Assembly (NCBI RefSeq): GCF_918698245.1
Contig: NZ_CAKKMS010000006.1
Span: 62,001 to 126,000 of the forward strand
Source of the DNA: Pedobacter sp. Bi126
GTDB lineage: Bacteria; Bacteroidota; Bacteroidia; Sphingobacteriales; Sphingobacteriaceae
DNA length: 64,000 nucleotides
Direction of reading: 5' to 3'
In this document: positions 34,013 through 43,907 of the stretch, piece after piece
How the letters are laid out: every line of letters starts with the position of its first letter
Position numbering within the stretch: position 1 is the first letter of the stretch
Notes under the pieces: model-generated
Database searches by the model: none
Seen by the model: only the letters and a program-made list of their open reading frames with translations
What the model was told of the DNA's origin: nothing
Position numbers and translations under genes: made by a program

Positions 34013-35935
34013 CTATTTTATTTCAGCCTCGAACGGAGATGCCGGCAAGCCTTCTGCGTTATATAAATTTGCACCGTCGGGATTATCCGCCCAAGCGTAT
34101 CGAACAGCAACAGGGCTGGAAATGCTATCGTTCCAAACAATTACGGTGTTACCTTCAATTTTAGCTTTGGCCCAAATATATTTTTTATCGGCACCTGCAA
34201 TGGCAAAATGGTAAAGTTCGGGTTCACCTTTTGCAATTAGTCCACTTCCCATATGATCAAAATTCAAAATCACCTTATTGCCTTGTACTGTTGCTGATCT
34301 GTAGATCGGACCTGAGTAAACGATGTTTTTTTCACCATAAATCAGCTTTTGGGCCCACAAAGCCAAACGCTCGCCAATTGTTTTTTTGTTCAGGGGATGA
34401 ATATCGTTCCATTCGCCGGCACCAAGCCCAACAGACATTCCTGTATTTGGTACTTTTAAGGTTTGGAGCTGGCTCTCCCGAAGTTGTGCCCAGTCGCTCT
34501 CAACGGGAACATAATCAACCTCCATATAATTGGGTAGTTGTGCAAATAAAAACGGAATATTGCCTAAGCCCCATTTATTTCTCCAATCGTTAATTAGTGC
34601 GGGTAGCAGCTTGGCGTATTCTCTTGGCTTGCCTGCATTTGTTTCACCCTGGTACCATAAAAAGCCACTTATACTATAATTGATTGCAGGTGCAACCATG
34701 GTATTGTAAAGTCCAGTGGGAGAACTTTGCGCCACAATTGGCTGGATAATTTGTTGCCCTGACGGGGAATAGCTTGGTTTAGGAAATACCTGGTTCACCT
34801 GGTAATCCCATTCGCCCCTTAAGTCAATTATTTGTCCGTTGGCCTGTAATGAATAATTTTTATCAGGCACAAAGCCACCTTTGCCCGTTGTATTTGTTAC
34901 TTTTACTAAAATGGTATTTTTACCTGGTTTTAACAGGTTAGCTGGCACATTGTATCTTCTTGGAGGATACTGATAAGTGATATTACCTACAAAAACGCCA
35001 TTTACGAAAGTGGAATCGGCATCGATAATACGCCCCATAAAAAGTTTTGCCTGCACACCTGTCATCCCCGCAGGAACATCAATTTCCTTTTTAAAGTACA
35101 GGATGCCATTCAGGTTTCTCACACCTTGGTCTGCCCAATAGCCCGGCATCCAGAACTTATGCCATGTTTTTGGCACATAGGACAATTGCAAAGTTTTAAC
35201 TGGCATAGGTAACACCTGTTTTTTTAGGTTGTTCATATAAATGGTATCCCTAAAGTTTTTGATCTGGGCTTCAGTTGCAGGGAAATCCTTAAATGCATCC
35301 ATACTCATCCAGGCCTCTATTGGCGTTCCACCCACACTGGAATTAATAATCCCAATGGGAATTTTGTATTTTTGATAGAGTTTTTTTGCAAAGAAATAAG
35401 TAACTCCTCCAAACTCAAGCAATTCTTTACCTGATGCCAACTTCCACTCTCCTTTTGGTAGATCCAGTGATTCTTTGGATACATCAGCTTTTGTGGGTAC
35501 AAAGAAATTCCTGATCTGGGGAAAATTGTCGTTCTTAACTTCTTCTGGATAATTTTCCTTCAGCCTTTCCATTGCTAACACCATGTTAGATTGACCGGCA
35601 CAAAAATATACGTCTCCAATTAAAATATCGGTTAATGTAATCAAATTCCGTCCTTCAATAGTCATGGTATATGGTCCTCCGGCTTTCATTTTGGGAAGCA
35701 TAATCAACCACTTCCCATCGCTGTCGGTAATTGTCTCAAACTTTCTATTGTTAAAAGAAAGTTTTACTTTCTCATTTGCATTGGCCCAACCCCAGATCTT
35801 TAAATCGGTATTTCGTTGTAGCACCATTCGATTACTGATTAGCTGTGGAAGTTTTACCTCAGCTTTTGACTTTAGGTTTGTGAACAAAACTGTAACGAGC
35901 AAAGCGCAAAGCGGAAGATAAGATTTTACGGTCAT
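34013..35935 (-). CDS. Sialate O-acetylesterase-type carbohydrate esterase
   Basis: The 640-residue secreted SGNH esterase has its Ser116 nucleophile in YFCAGQSNM, the oxyanion segment IINSSVGGTPIEAW, FLWYQGETNA and a late DIHP element carrying the Asp-His pair. A beta-sandwich of the galactose-binding type is inserted around residues 265-370 (GILYFKKEIDVPAGMTG...KNTILVKVTNTTGKGGF), as is usual in this family. In xylan loci such enzymes remove acetyl groups from hemicellulose. The ATG at 35935 starts a good signal peptide; a TTG at 35962 is less likely. It is 130 bases upstream of the HTCS gene on the same strand. Confidence 0.92.
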   Translation of the reverse strand: MTVKSYLPLCALLVTVLFTNLKSKAEVKLPQLISNRMVLQRNTDLKIWGWANANEKVKLSFNNRKFETITDSDGKWLIMLPKMKAGGPYTMTIEGRNLITLTDILIGDVYFCAGQSNMVLAMERLKENYPEEVKNDNFPQIRNFFVPTKADVSKESLDLPKGEWKLASGKELLEFGGVTYFFAKKLYQKYKIPIGIINSSVGGTPIEAWMSMDAFKDFPATEAQIKNFRDTIYMNNLKKQVLPMPVKTLQLSYVPKTWHKFWMPGYWADQGVRNLNGILYFKKEIDVPAGMTGVQAKLFMGRIIDADSTFVNGVFVGNITYQYPPRRYNVPANLLKPGKNTILVKVTNTTGKGGFVPDKNYSLQANGQIIDLRGEWDYQVNQVFPKPSYSPSGQQIIQPIVAQSSPTGLYNTMVAPAINYSISGFLWYQGETNAGKPREYAKLLPALINDWRNKWGLGNIPFLFAQLPNYMEVDYVPVESDWAQLRESQLQTLKVPNTGMSVGLGAGEWNDIHPLNKKTIGERLALWAQKLIYGEKNIVYSGPIYRSATVQGNKVILNFDHMGSGLIAKGEPELYHFAIAGADKKYIWAKAKIEGNTVIVWNDSISSPVAVRYAWADNPDGANLYNAEGLPASPFEAEIK

Positions 35936-36274
35936 GCTTATAAAGTCTGGAAAATATTGCAATGGATAATTTTCGGGGAAATGTGGACGTTTACAATCCT
36001 TCCCCCAGTTTCATAACAGAAATACATCGTTTAATTGTTAATATTTGGTTATTTTCTTTTAAAAAAATTACGCTCATGTAAAGCTCGTACCTGAGTAATT
36101 TCTACCCGAATATATCATTTACTTTCGAAAAAAACAATCGGTTGCATAACTATATTAAATTTGTTATAATCTGGCTGGTAAATGGCGTCCGAGAAAATGA
36201 AACGGTAAATTATGCGGGTGGAAGAGACAGCATAAACTGCAATTAGATTTGAGTCAACCTCATTGGTAATTTCC
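35936..36274. other. Gene-free spacer upstream of the esterase gene
   Basis: These 339 AT-rich bases must contain the esterase promoter, but no exact TAnnTTTG box was found on the minus strand. No copy of the conserved 30-base element was seen. A short open frame here is not protein-like. Confidence 0.5.
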
Positions 36275-36316
36275 AATAAAAAAGCCAGGAAAACGGTTAA
36301 CGTTGTTCCTGGCTTT
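36275..36316 (-). terminator. Terminator of the xus-xyn10 operon
   Basis: On the minus strand the stem AAAGCCAGGAA / TTCCTGGCTTT (11 base pairs, with a possible inner AACG/CGTT stem) is followed by a T-run. It begins 20 bases after the stop codon of the last operon gene. Confidence 0.88.
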
Positions 36317-36335
36317 AAGCGCGTGGTAAATTTAT

Positions 36336-38024
36336 TTATTTTTTTAAGCCCTCGGCTGTGCCAACATAGGCAGGTTTTCGAACAAAACCTTCTGTCCACA
36401 AGCCAATTGGCTCCCCTGCTCTCCAACTTGAAGTAGCTGGACTATCCTGAGGTGCCCATATGGTAATTCCATATCGCTGAGCGGCCGGAATAAGCTCAAA
36501 GTATTTCTTGATTACATATTTGTACATCTCAGCTTGAGCTGCATATTGCTCGGCTGTTGCCTGTGCAGTTTTTATATTTCCTGCAAAACCCATATCCAAT
36601 TCTGATATTTTGATCAGTTTACCGGTTGCGGCCAATAATTTGAACATTTCTTCAATCTTGGCTTTATCAGAAGTAGCTACAATGTGCATTTGGGTACCAA
36701 TACCATCTATTTTTGCGCCTTTGCCTTCTAAATACTTTACGTAATCAATTAATCCTTTGCATTTATCGATGCTATATTCGAGGTTATAATCATTAATAAA
36801 ATGGATATCAGTCGCATTACCATACTGCCTGGCCAATTGAAATGCCTTTAGCGCATAATCCTTACCCAGGTAATCTTGCCAAAAGAATTCATCAGCCGCA
36901 ATGGAAGTTCTACCCGCTGCAGTTTTAAGCTCAGCTGGCTTTGCATCGTCCATCGGCTCGTTTACCACATCCCAAGCTTTAACATAATCTTTTGAAGCGG
37001 TAACTATACCTTTAATCCAGGTATCTAATGCCGTGGTTAAAATGGTCTTTTTCTGCTCGGCAGTTTTTTCTACAATTGTAGTGCCGCCAAGCGGATTGTA
37101 TTTTTTAAGCGTGATGTTATCGAAATAAAAATTTGTTGCTGTTTTACCCAGATTAAAAGCAATTGTACCAGTGTTTGCCAAGTCTTTTTGAGTAATGGTA
37201 ATCTGTTTGGTATAGGTTGTCCATGTTGTTGTTGAGGAAATTGTACCAAAAAAATCATGCCATAAGTAAGACCCAGGGGTACTATGTGCTTGTGTAGGAT
37301 AAGATGCTGCCACATCGGAGCGTACATCCATTTTTAGCTCATATATTTCGTTGAGCTGCATAGCTGGGGAGAATTTTACAAATAACTGTGCGTCATAATC
37401 GTTAGCCCGAACGCTTGCATTACTTATTTTCAATGCCCTACCTATACCATTTGCTCCCTGACCTACGGCTGTAAATGAGGCTACTGCATTGGTATTGGTT
37501 TGATAATTTGCAGCATTATCGGTTTCAAAATCAGCGCCTGTTACCAAATCCCATGTTGGGCTTCCGTTTGATGGAGTTACAACTGGGGCAATCAGTCCTT
37601 TTAGGTAAGTTGCATTTTGATTGGCATGCCAGGCCAGGGTATGCCCAAACACGGTGATGCCAGCTTTAGATGCTGTTTCCAACAGGTTTTTCACATTGGT
37701 TAAGGCCAAACTTCCGTCAGCCTGTACAACGGCACCGTGTTTCATCTCATAACCTAGTGTAATTTCATCAAAATTGCTGTTAATGAGCCTGTAAATTACG
37801 CCTTTGGAGAGATAAGGTTGCAGACTGGCTCCGGCACCAAATTTAAATTTAGGATTTGCCGTTCTATCAATATAGGTTTTTAATGGCTGATAGGCATCGA
37901 TCTGCTCTTGGGCCACAAAGCTTGTTGGCTTGGCCACCTGAAATTCGAGTGCCTCATATTTGTGGCAGGAAGCAAGCAACATTGCCCAGGAAAGACCAAA
38001 TGCTATTTTGTATAATCGTTTCAT
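36336..38024 (-). CDS. xyn10C: GH10 endo-xylanase with CBM insert, surface lipoprotein (Xyn10C type)
   Basis: The 562-residue lipoprotein has its lipobox Cys20 in LLASCHKY. The GH10 barrel is split: the first part (residues about 45-150) holds GHTLAWHAN with His133. A carbohydrate-binding module of the CBM4/CBM9-like type is inserted at about 155-310 (WDLVTGADFETD ... NFYFDNITLKKY). The barrel then resumes with acid/base Glu356 in KAWDVVNEP and nucleophile Glu475 in IKISELDM. A CBM inserted in the GH10 barrel is known from Bacteroides and Prevotella Xyn10C-type enzymes. As last gene of the xus operon it is the probable surface xylanase feeding the SusCD importers. The symbol is by synteny. 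Confidence 0.95.
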   Translation of the reverse strand: MKRLYKIAFGLSWAMLLASCHKYEALEFQVAKPTSFVAQEQIDAYQPLKTYIDRTANPKFKFGAGASLQPYLSKGVIYRLINSNFDEITLGYEMKHGAVVQADGSLALTNVKNLLETASKAGITVFGHTLAWHANQNATYLKGLIAPVVTPSNGSPTWDLVTGADFETDNAANYQTNTNAVASFTAVGQGANGIGRALKISNASVRANDYDAQLFVKFSPAMQLNEIYELKMDVRSDVAASYPTQAHSTPGSYLWHDFFGTISSTTTWTTYTKQITITQKDLANTGTIAFNLGKTATNFYFDNITLKKYNPLGGTTIVEKTAEQKKTILTTALDTWIKGIVTASKDYVKAWDVVNEPMDDAKPAELKTAAGRTSIAADEFFWQDYLGKDYALKAFQLARQYGNATDIHFINDYNLEYSIDKCKGLIDYVKYLEGKGAKIDGIGTQMHIVATSDKAKIEEMFKLLAATGKLIKISELDMGFAGNIKTAQATAEQYAAQAEMYKYVIKKYFELIPAAQRYGITIWAPQDSPATSSWRAGEPIGLWTEGFVRKPAYVGTAEGLKK

Positions 38025-38050
38025 TTTCTCGATTGTTAGATTAATATTAA

Positions 38051-39022
38051 TTATTTGACCGGCGTAAATGTTTCGGCTTTCACGCCACGGTCGCGCATTA
38101 CCAGGGTATCTACGCTATTCACTGTTCTATCATTCAGATCGATCTGATAGTTCAGATAAAGGGCATCGCGATCCTGGCTGCCCCAGCTGTTTTTCTCTCC
38201 CCGTTTAACAAATTTTCCGGTGCCACTCGCCGTAAAACTGGCATCACCAGCTGCAATTGTACAGTTGCCCGTATTATCAAAAGTTAACAATAAGGTTCGG
38301 CTGATACTGGTTCCGCCTGTTACTTTAAATGTGACAGGAAACTCGGCCTGGGTTAGCGAACGTGTGTTTAACTTGTTGATTTCATCATTCTCCACATATT
38401 TCATATGGCGAACTACGGTTTGATTGAGTGCGGTGTTACCACCTTTGCCAGCAATCACATCCTTTCCTCTGCGGAGATAAAAACCCTGCCATGTATTGAT
38501 ATACTTTACTGCATATAAGGTGTATTTTTTTTCGGGCAAGATCATTTTGTTCTGATCAACACTGGTCATCGTTAAAGGGATCACATAAGCGGTATTGATA
38601 GCCAATGGGTCTGCGAAAAAAGCATCGGTTAGCTGTACATCTACTCCACCTACTAAACTTCCTTTCGGGATGACAATTTTGTTGGTCGCAAGCGTATAAT
38701 AATTAGTCGGCATGGGCCTTACAATACCGCTGTAGGGTGATGGAAAAGATAATCCCTGGGTTAGCGCGTTATCCACACTGATGCCAACGGTAATATCTTC
38801 CTTATTTGAGTAAACACCACCAACTGTACCCATAATTTGAAATTTACGCTGGTTATCCAATGACGTATCAAAAATATCTTCGCCCATGGTGATGGTCCGA
38901 ATTGGCCCTTGATAGGCAAAATAAACGGTTTGGGTATCATTGTCTGGAAATGCCCATTCTTCGTTTTTGCAGGCGCCAAGTGTTAAGACGAGCGCAAGTA
39001 AAATATATACTTTATTTTTCAT
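38051..39022 (-). CDS. xusE: XusE-type surface glycan-binding lipoprotein (DUF1735 N-terminal domain)
   Basis: The 323-residue lipoprotein has Cys18 in LTLGACKNEE. The first part resembles the DUF1735/BT_3987-like N-terminal domain (VYFAYQGPIRTITMGEDIFDTSLDNQRKFQI...YTLATNKIVIPKGSLVGGVDVQLTD). The second part looks like a small beta-barrel domain ending DRTVNSVDTLVMRDR. Its place directly after the second SusD and before the GH10 gene is that of xusE in the core xylan system, where the product is thought to bind xylan at the surface. It is 26 bases from xyn10C. No catalytic motif is seen. Confidence 0.85.
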   Translation of the reverse strand: MKNKVYILLALVLTLGACKNEEWAFPDNDTQTVYFAYQGPIRTITMGEDIFDTSLDNQRKFQIMGTVGGVYSNKEDITVGISVDNALTQGLSFPSPYSGIVRPMPTNYYTLATNKIVIPKGSLVGGVDVQLTDAFFADPLAINTAYVIPLTMTSVDQNKMILPEKKYTLYAVKYINTWQGFYLRRGKDVIAGKGGNTALNQTVVRHMKYVENDEINKLNTRSLTQAEFPVTFKVTGGTSISRTLLLTFDNTGNCTIAAGDASFTASGTGKFVKRGEKNSWGSQDRDALYLNYQIDLNDRTVNSVDTLVMRDRGVKAETFTPVK

Positions 39023-39049
39023 GATGTTATTTGTTATAGTGAATGAATA

Positions 39050-40810
39050 TTACCATCCCGTGTTTTGTTGCAAAGCATTATACTTTAGCGTTTCGCTGTA
39101 AGGAATTGGTCCAAATCTCATATACTCCTGATAGTTTCTTGCTTCTACATTGATTTCCTGGTAGATACCTTGTGAGATACTCACCCCTTTCACCGGTTCG
39201 GTTAATGCTGCGTTCCACCTACGAAGATCCCAGAAACGAAATCCTTCAAAAGCCAATTCTAACCTACGCTCATTCCTAATCAATGTTCTCATGGCATCTT
39301 TATCTGTTTTAATAGATTCGAGGTAGGCATCACCATTTGCAGTTCCAACGCCGGCCCTGGCACGAATAGCTTTAATGATATCATAAGCAGAATAGGGATT
39401 GCCACCATTTGCTGTAGGTCCCCATGCCTCATTCGCTGCCTCGGCATAGATCAGGAATATTTCGGTATAGCGGATATGTGGCCTATAGTGTTTCTGATTA
39501 TTTACGGTTGGTGTACGACTAACATCCTGTCTTAACAATTTTTTCATGTAGTAACCAGTTCTTGTAGAAACTTCTTTTCTATTCAGTCCATCATCATTCG
39601 TTGCCACATCTGTTGTGGTATTGATTACTTTGTTTGTTGGCCCGATCGTATTTCCGTTATACACTATAAATTTTGCTAAACGTGGATCTCTACCTGTAAA
39701 TGGAGCGGCAGGATTGTATCCGCTCTGTGGCGTATTGGCAATTGGATAACCGTTTTGCATCGGGAAAGCATTAACCAGATTTTGAGTTGGGTTTATGCGG
39801 CCCTGTCCAGACAAGGATGGTGGATAGTTAGCAGCTTCTAAATCACTATTTGATCCAACATTTGTGCGCCAAAGCACTTCTCTTGGACTAGCCCCTGAAG
39901 CTAATGCATCAATTTCTGCTTTGTTATCATACCAGGTAACACCATTAGGATCTAAGTTGGCTAACCAGTTATTAAGCGAAAGTACCTGTGCTGCATAGGT
40001 GGCGGCATCGGCCCATGTGGTAGAATTACCGGTGCTGAAAGCCGGACTTGCACCCATTAATGCTACACGGGCACGAATGGCTTTGGAAATACGACCTGTC
40101 ATGCGCTGATTAAAAAACTTACCAAAAACCCGGTTATAGGTCTCTACATTAATTCCAGCATATTTTGTCGGGATCTGGCTAGTGCTATTAATATCAGCAT
40201 AATCTAAAGGAAGCAATTGCTCGGCCTTGTCCAAATCACCATAAATCTGTTTAATACAGGCATCAAATGTGGCTCTTGGCTGGTTAAAGTTAGAAGCCGG
40301 ATTTTCGGGCTCGAGTACAATAGGGAAACCATATAAATTACCCCCTACTTTTCCGGCGTGCGCCTGTAGCATATACGACATTAGGTAGGCTCTCAAAGCA
40401 TATGCTTCACCTTTTTGCCTGTCATTAAACATCCTGCTCAACACCGGGTCTTTAGAATCCCAAAGCACCTTATCTGTCTCTGCCAAAAATAAGTTGATAT
40501 ATTGGATACCTGCTCTTGCATTGGTCCATTGATCTAATGGATTAAATGCAGCCGACCATTGCCCGGTGGCAATTTTCCTAAAATTGTTATTGATATCATT
40601 ACTTACTGCATCATCTGTAGCTACATCGTTAAAAGACCAGCCATTTGATGGAAGCCTTGTGTAACCATTTAGCAATAACCCATGGGCAAGTGCGGGTTCT
40701 GTGTAGATGTTCTCAAAATCTCCATTATTTTGTGGAGCGGGGTCAGTAAACTTTTTACAGCCCGAGAGCATCACAACGACAACTATAAATCGTATTAATA
40801 TTCTGTTCAT
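39050..40810 (-). CDS. xusD: SusD-family xylan-oligosaccharide-binding lipoprotein
   Basis: The 586-residue RagB/SusD protein has its lipobox Cys18 in VMLSGCKKF. TPR-like helical segments are typical (GEAYALRAYLMSYMLQ), and the conserved C-terminal block NERRLELAFEGFRFWDLRRWNA is followed by the usual closing IPYSE segment. It forms the lid of the TonB-dependent channel made by the preceding SusC gene and captures oligosaccharides. The ATG at 40810 gives a normal signal peptide; an upstream ATG at 40831 overlaps the region just before the SusC stop. Symbol by synteny. Confidence 0.94.
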   Translation of the reverse strand: MNRILIRFIVVVVMLSGCKKFTDPAPQNNGDFENIYTEPALAHGLLLNGYTRLPSNGWSFNDVATDDAVSNDINNNFRKIATGQWSAAFNPLDQWTNARAGIQYINLFLAETDKVLWDSKDPVLSRMFNDRQKGEAYALRAYLMSYMLQAHAGKVGGNLYGFPIVLEPENPASNFNQPRATFDACIKQIYGDLDKAEQLLPLDYADINSTSQIPTKYAGINVETYNRVFGKFFNQRMTGRISKAIRARVALMGASPAFSTGNSTTWADAATYAAQVLSLNNWLANLDPNGVTWYDNKAEIDALASGASPREVLWRTNVGSNSDLEAANYPPSLSGQGRINPTQNLVNAFPMQNGYPIANTPQSGYNPAAPFTGRDPRLAKFIVYNGNTIGPTNKVINTTTDVATNDDGLNRKEVSTRTGYYMKKLLRQDVSRTPTVNNQKHYRPHIRYTEIFLIYAEAANEAWGPTANGGNPYSAYDIIKAIRARAGVGTANGDAYLESIKTDKDAMRTLIRNERRLELAFEGFRFWDLRRWNAALTEPVKGVSISQGIYQEINVEARNYQEYMRFGPIPYSETLKYNALQQNTGW

Positions 40811-40831
40811 CTTTTCTAATCTAATATTCAA

Positions 40832-43800
40832 TTAAAACATTGCCTTTACGCCCAGGTTATATAACCTTGTTTGTGGGGCACCCCCTAAACTCAGTTCAAG
40901 TATTTCTCTTTCCTTCGCTATTGTTAAAAGATTAAATCCTGCCACATACAGCCCCAGTTCTTTCAACACTTTACTTTTAAACAATTTATCGGAAACTGTG
41001 TAGGAGATTTGAACTTTAGATAAATCAAACCGGTCTGTGCTGTACAACCAGAAATCAGACGCTCTGAAATTATTATCACCATTTAAAGTGGTAAGCCGCG
41101 GAAAGGTTGCCGTATTTTTTGTTTGAGGCGTCCATCTGTCGCGCACCACTGCCGAATACTTATCGCTTCCGTTAACCCAAAAATAGTTATCGCTTTTCAT
41201 GGCACTTCCACCGAAGCGGCCTGTACCCAAAACAAATAGGGTAAGATTTTTCCATTTGGCAGTTATATTCAATCCTGCTGTAAACGGAGCACCGAACCAT
41301 CCACCGCGACCAAGATATACCTGATCCTTATCATCAATGATTTTGTCACCGTTCTGGTCGATATATTTGATATCGCCAGGAGCCAATGCTGATCCAAATG
41401 CTGGTTTTGCACTACTAATTCCATCGGCCGCTGCCACTTCACTGGCATCCATGTAAAAACCATTGCTTTTTAATCCCCAGATCGCATCAAGTGGTTTGCC
41501 GGCACGGTATTGATAGCTGTTTTCGTAAGTTAACAGATCGGCGCGTTTAGTTGCTTTGGTGGTATAATATGTTCCTGACGCTCCAAAAGTCCAGTCAATA
41601 GCGCCAATGCGTTTGTTAAAATTTAAGTAAAAATCTAAACCGGTACGCTGATCACTATTATAATTGCTGTAAGGAACAAAAGAAGAACTCGGAAATCCGG
41701 TAGTGAAATAGTTTGGATAAAGAACATTAATCTGACCGATAATCCCGGTGATGTTATTTCTAAAAACATTTGCTCCGAAATTAAACTGATTTTTGAACAT
41801 TCCACCTTTTATGCCGATACTGATTTCTTTCCTTTTAGCGAAAGTTAAATCCATGTTGGATCCACGGCGCGAATCTGTAGACTGTGTACCTGTACCATCG
41901 TTCCAACCATACCAGTTACCCCCTGTGCCTGTATAAATGCTCTCATAGGCAAAATACTCCTCAAAGTCAAGATCGGTATTTAAAATACCTGCTGATGCGG
42001 TCAATGTTAGATCGTTGATGAACGAAACTTTTTTCAAAAATGGCTCTTCGCTAAGGTGCCATCCAATAGATGCTGCAGGGGAAAGTGCAATCCTGTTTCC
42101 TGGTGGCATTTTTGGTGAGCGTACCACAGCTCCGGTAATTTCGGCAAAATACTTATGGCTGAAATCATAATTTAACTGCAATCCTAAATTAGAATTTGTT
42201 GTTGGCTGGTAGATTTCAGATTGCGATTGACGATATGCCGCAGCCAGCAATACTGCAGAGATATGATGATTATTACGAATTGTAGTATTGTAGTTAAATT
42301 GACCAGACAACGAAATAGTCTGTCTATAATAACTATCTGCAATGTTCTGAACTCCGGTTTTAGTATCTTCTCCCCAGCGCGTTAAGCTTCCAATCATCGT
42401 TGTACCAGAGTAGGTTGTCCAATTGGGCTGGTAAGTTGCATATCCGTTTCTATAACCTTGATTATAACTGTTCAGGTAATCAACCCCCATAGTGGTACTA
42501 AAGGTAAGTCCATTCAAAATTCCTTTCAAATCAGCATCAATACCAGTGGTAAACTGAAACTGGCGTTGTACAAATTTATTGTTACCGCTTGCATAAATGG
42601 CTGCAAAGGGATTGGTTTGATCTAATTGCGTACCACCAAGGATGTATTGCCCATCAATAATTGTAGCGTTTTTAATCATCGCTTTGCTCACTTCATCGCT
42701 CTGTTCCAATAAATTAATTGGGATTAAGGGCGTAAATAAATGAGGACGCAGGGTGGCAGCGTTAGCCCAGTAATTCGTATTTACTCCACCGCTGCTAGAA
42801 AACACAGCGCTTGCATCTACACGGGCCTTTAGTGCTTTGGTCAACTGCATATCAACATTTCCCCGAATGTTAAAGCGTTCTGATGTATTATTTTCTTTGG
42901 CTTCGCCGAAATTAAGCAGCGAACCCGTAGATGCAAACCCAACATTGGTGTAATAACGTGCACGATCATTCCCTCCCGAAATTTCTGCCACGCCATCATA
43001 GCGTGAAAAACTATTTTTCAGGTATTCTGAAGCGTAATAATCTACACTTGGATAACGATAAGGATTAACACCAGAGTGATTATAAATAGTTTCCGGGGTA
43101 TAAGCCGCCGCCAAACCATCATTTGATAAAGCCTCATTGTACAAAGTCATGTACTCTGAAGAACCCAGATATTGAGCAAATCTTTTTGGCGTATTTAATC
43201 CGATATTGGAACGAACGTTTATTTTTTGCTTAGTTGGCGTACCCCTTTTTGTGGTGATCAAAATTACTCCTTTTGCACCGCGACTGCCATATAGGGCAAC
43301 TGCCGAAGCGCTCTTGAGAAAAGTGATCTCCTCAATTTCATTTGGTGTAACACTGTTCACATCCCTGGGAACGCCATCGACCAATATTAACGAGGTGTTC
43401 ATACCCCAAAGGTTGTTGCCATTAAAGCCTGGAGCAAAAGCCTCCATCCCGTCCAATCCATAAGTTATAAAGTTTTTCTCAAAGAGCTGTGCCAGGTTAA
43501 CGCTTGAAACGCCAGCTGGAAGATTACTTTCGGTGGCATTTTTAAAACCCACATTTATTAGTCTATCCTCTTTAATTAAGGTAACCTGCTTTAGGTTGGC
43601 TAATGCGATTACCGGCAAGGTTTTATAACCTTTGGCATTTACCGTAAATGTGCTGTTCTCCTCTACCGATAAAGAGAATTCACCAGCCTGGTTTGCTATG
43701 GTGAGCACGTCGTTTCCTTCAATAGTTATGGATGCTCCTTTTATCGGATTTCCATTGATATCCCGAACAACAGCTTTTATAGGTATCTTAACGGCGTCCT

Positions 43801-43873
43801 GACCTTTGATTACACCGACAAACAGTGTAAAAAAGACACACAGCGCCAATGCATTTCTTAAAAATTTCATCAT
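40832..43873 (-). CDS. xusC: SusC-family TonB-dependent outer-membrane transporter (second)
   Basis: The 1013-residue protein has a signal peptide, an N-terminal carboxypeptidase-regulatory-like domain (IPIKAVVRDINGNPIKGASITIEG), a plug domain with the family stretch ILVDGVPRDVNSVTPNEIEEITFLKSASAVALYGSRGAKGVILITTKRG, and a long beta-barrel ending LYNLGVKAMF. It imports oligosaccharides across the outer membrane together with its SusD partner, using TonB energy. A clear VGYG-type segment before the plug is missing, unlike in the first SusC, so its TonB-box region is diverged. It is 34 bases after the previous susD-like gene. Symbol by synteny. Confidence 0.94.
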   Translation of the reverse strand: MMKFLRNALALCVFFTLFVGVIKGQDAVKIPIKAVVRDINGNPIKGASITIEGNDVLTIANQAGEFSLSVEENSTFTVNAKGYKTLPVIALANLKQVTLIKEDRLINVGFKNATESNLPAGVSSVNLAQLFEKNFITYGLDGMEAFAPGFNGNNLWGMNTSLILVDGVPRDVNSVTPNEIEEITFLKSASAVALYGSRGAKGVILITTKRGTPTKQKINVRSNIGLNTPKRFAQYLGSSEYMTLYNEALSNDGLAAAYTPETIYNHSGVNPYRYPSVDYYASEYLKNSFSRYDGVAEISGGNDRARYYTNVGFASTGSLLNFGEAKENNTSERFNIRGNVDMQLTKALKARVDASAVFSSSGGVNTNYWANAATLRPHLFTPLIPINLLEQSDEVSKAMIKNATIIDGQYILGGTQLDQTNPFAAIYASGNNKFVQRQFQFTTGIDADLKGILNGLTFSTTMGVDYLNSYNQGYRNGYATYQPNWTTYSGTTMIGSLTRWGEDTKTGVQNIADSYYRQTISLSGQFNYNTTIRNNHHISAVLLAAAYRQSQSEIYQPTTNSNLGLQLNYDFSHKYFAEITGAVVRSPKMPPGNRIALSPAASIGWHLSEEPFLKKVSFINDLTLTASAGILNTDLDFEEYFAYESIYTGTGGNWYGWNDGTGTQSTDSRRGSNMDLTFAKRKEISIGIKGGMFKNQFNFGANVFRNNITGIIGQINVLYPNYFTTGFPSSSFVPYSNYNSDQRTGLDFYLNFNKRIGAIDWTFGASGTYYTTKATKRADLLTYENSYQYRAGKPLDAIWGLKSNGFYMDASEVAAADGISSAKPAFGSALAPGDIKYIDQNGDKIIDDKDQVYLGRGGWFGAPFTAGLNITAKWKNLTLFVLGTGRFGGSAMKSDNYFWVNGSDKYSAVVRDRWTPQTKNTATFPRLTTLNGDNNFRASDFWLYSTDRFDLSKVQISYTVSDKLFKSKVLKELGLYVAGFNLLTIAKEREILELSLGGAPQTRLYNLGVKAMF

Positions 43874-43907
43874 TCTTGTCTTTAATTATTTGTGATCATG
43901 AACTACC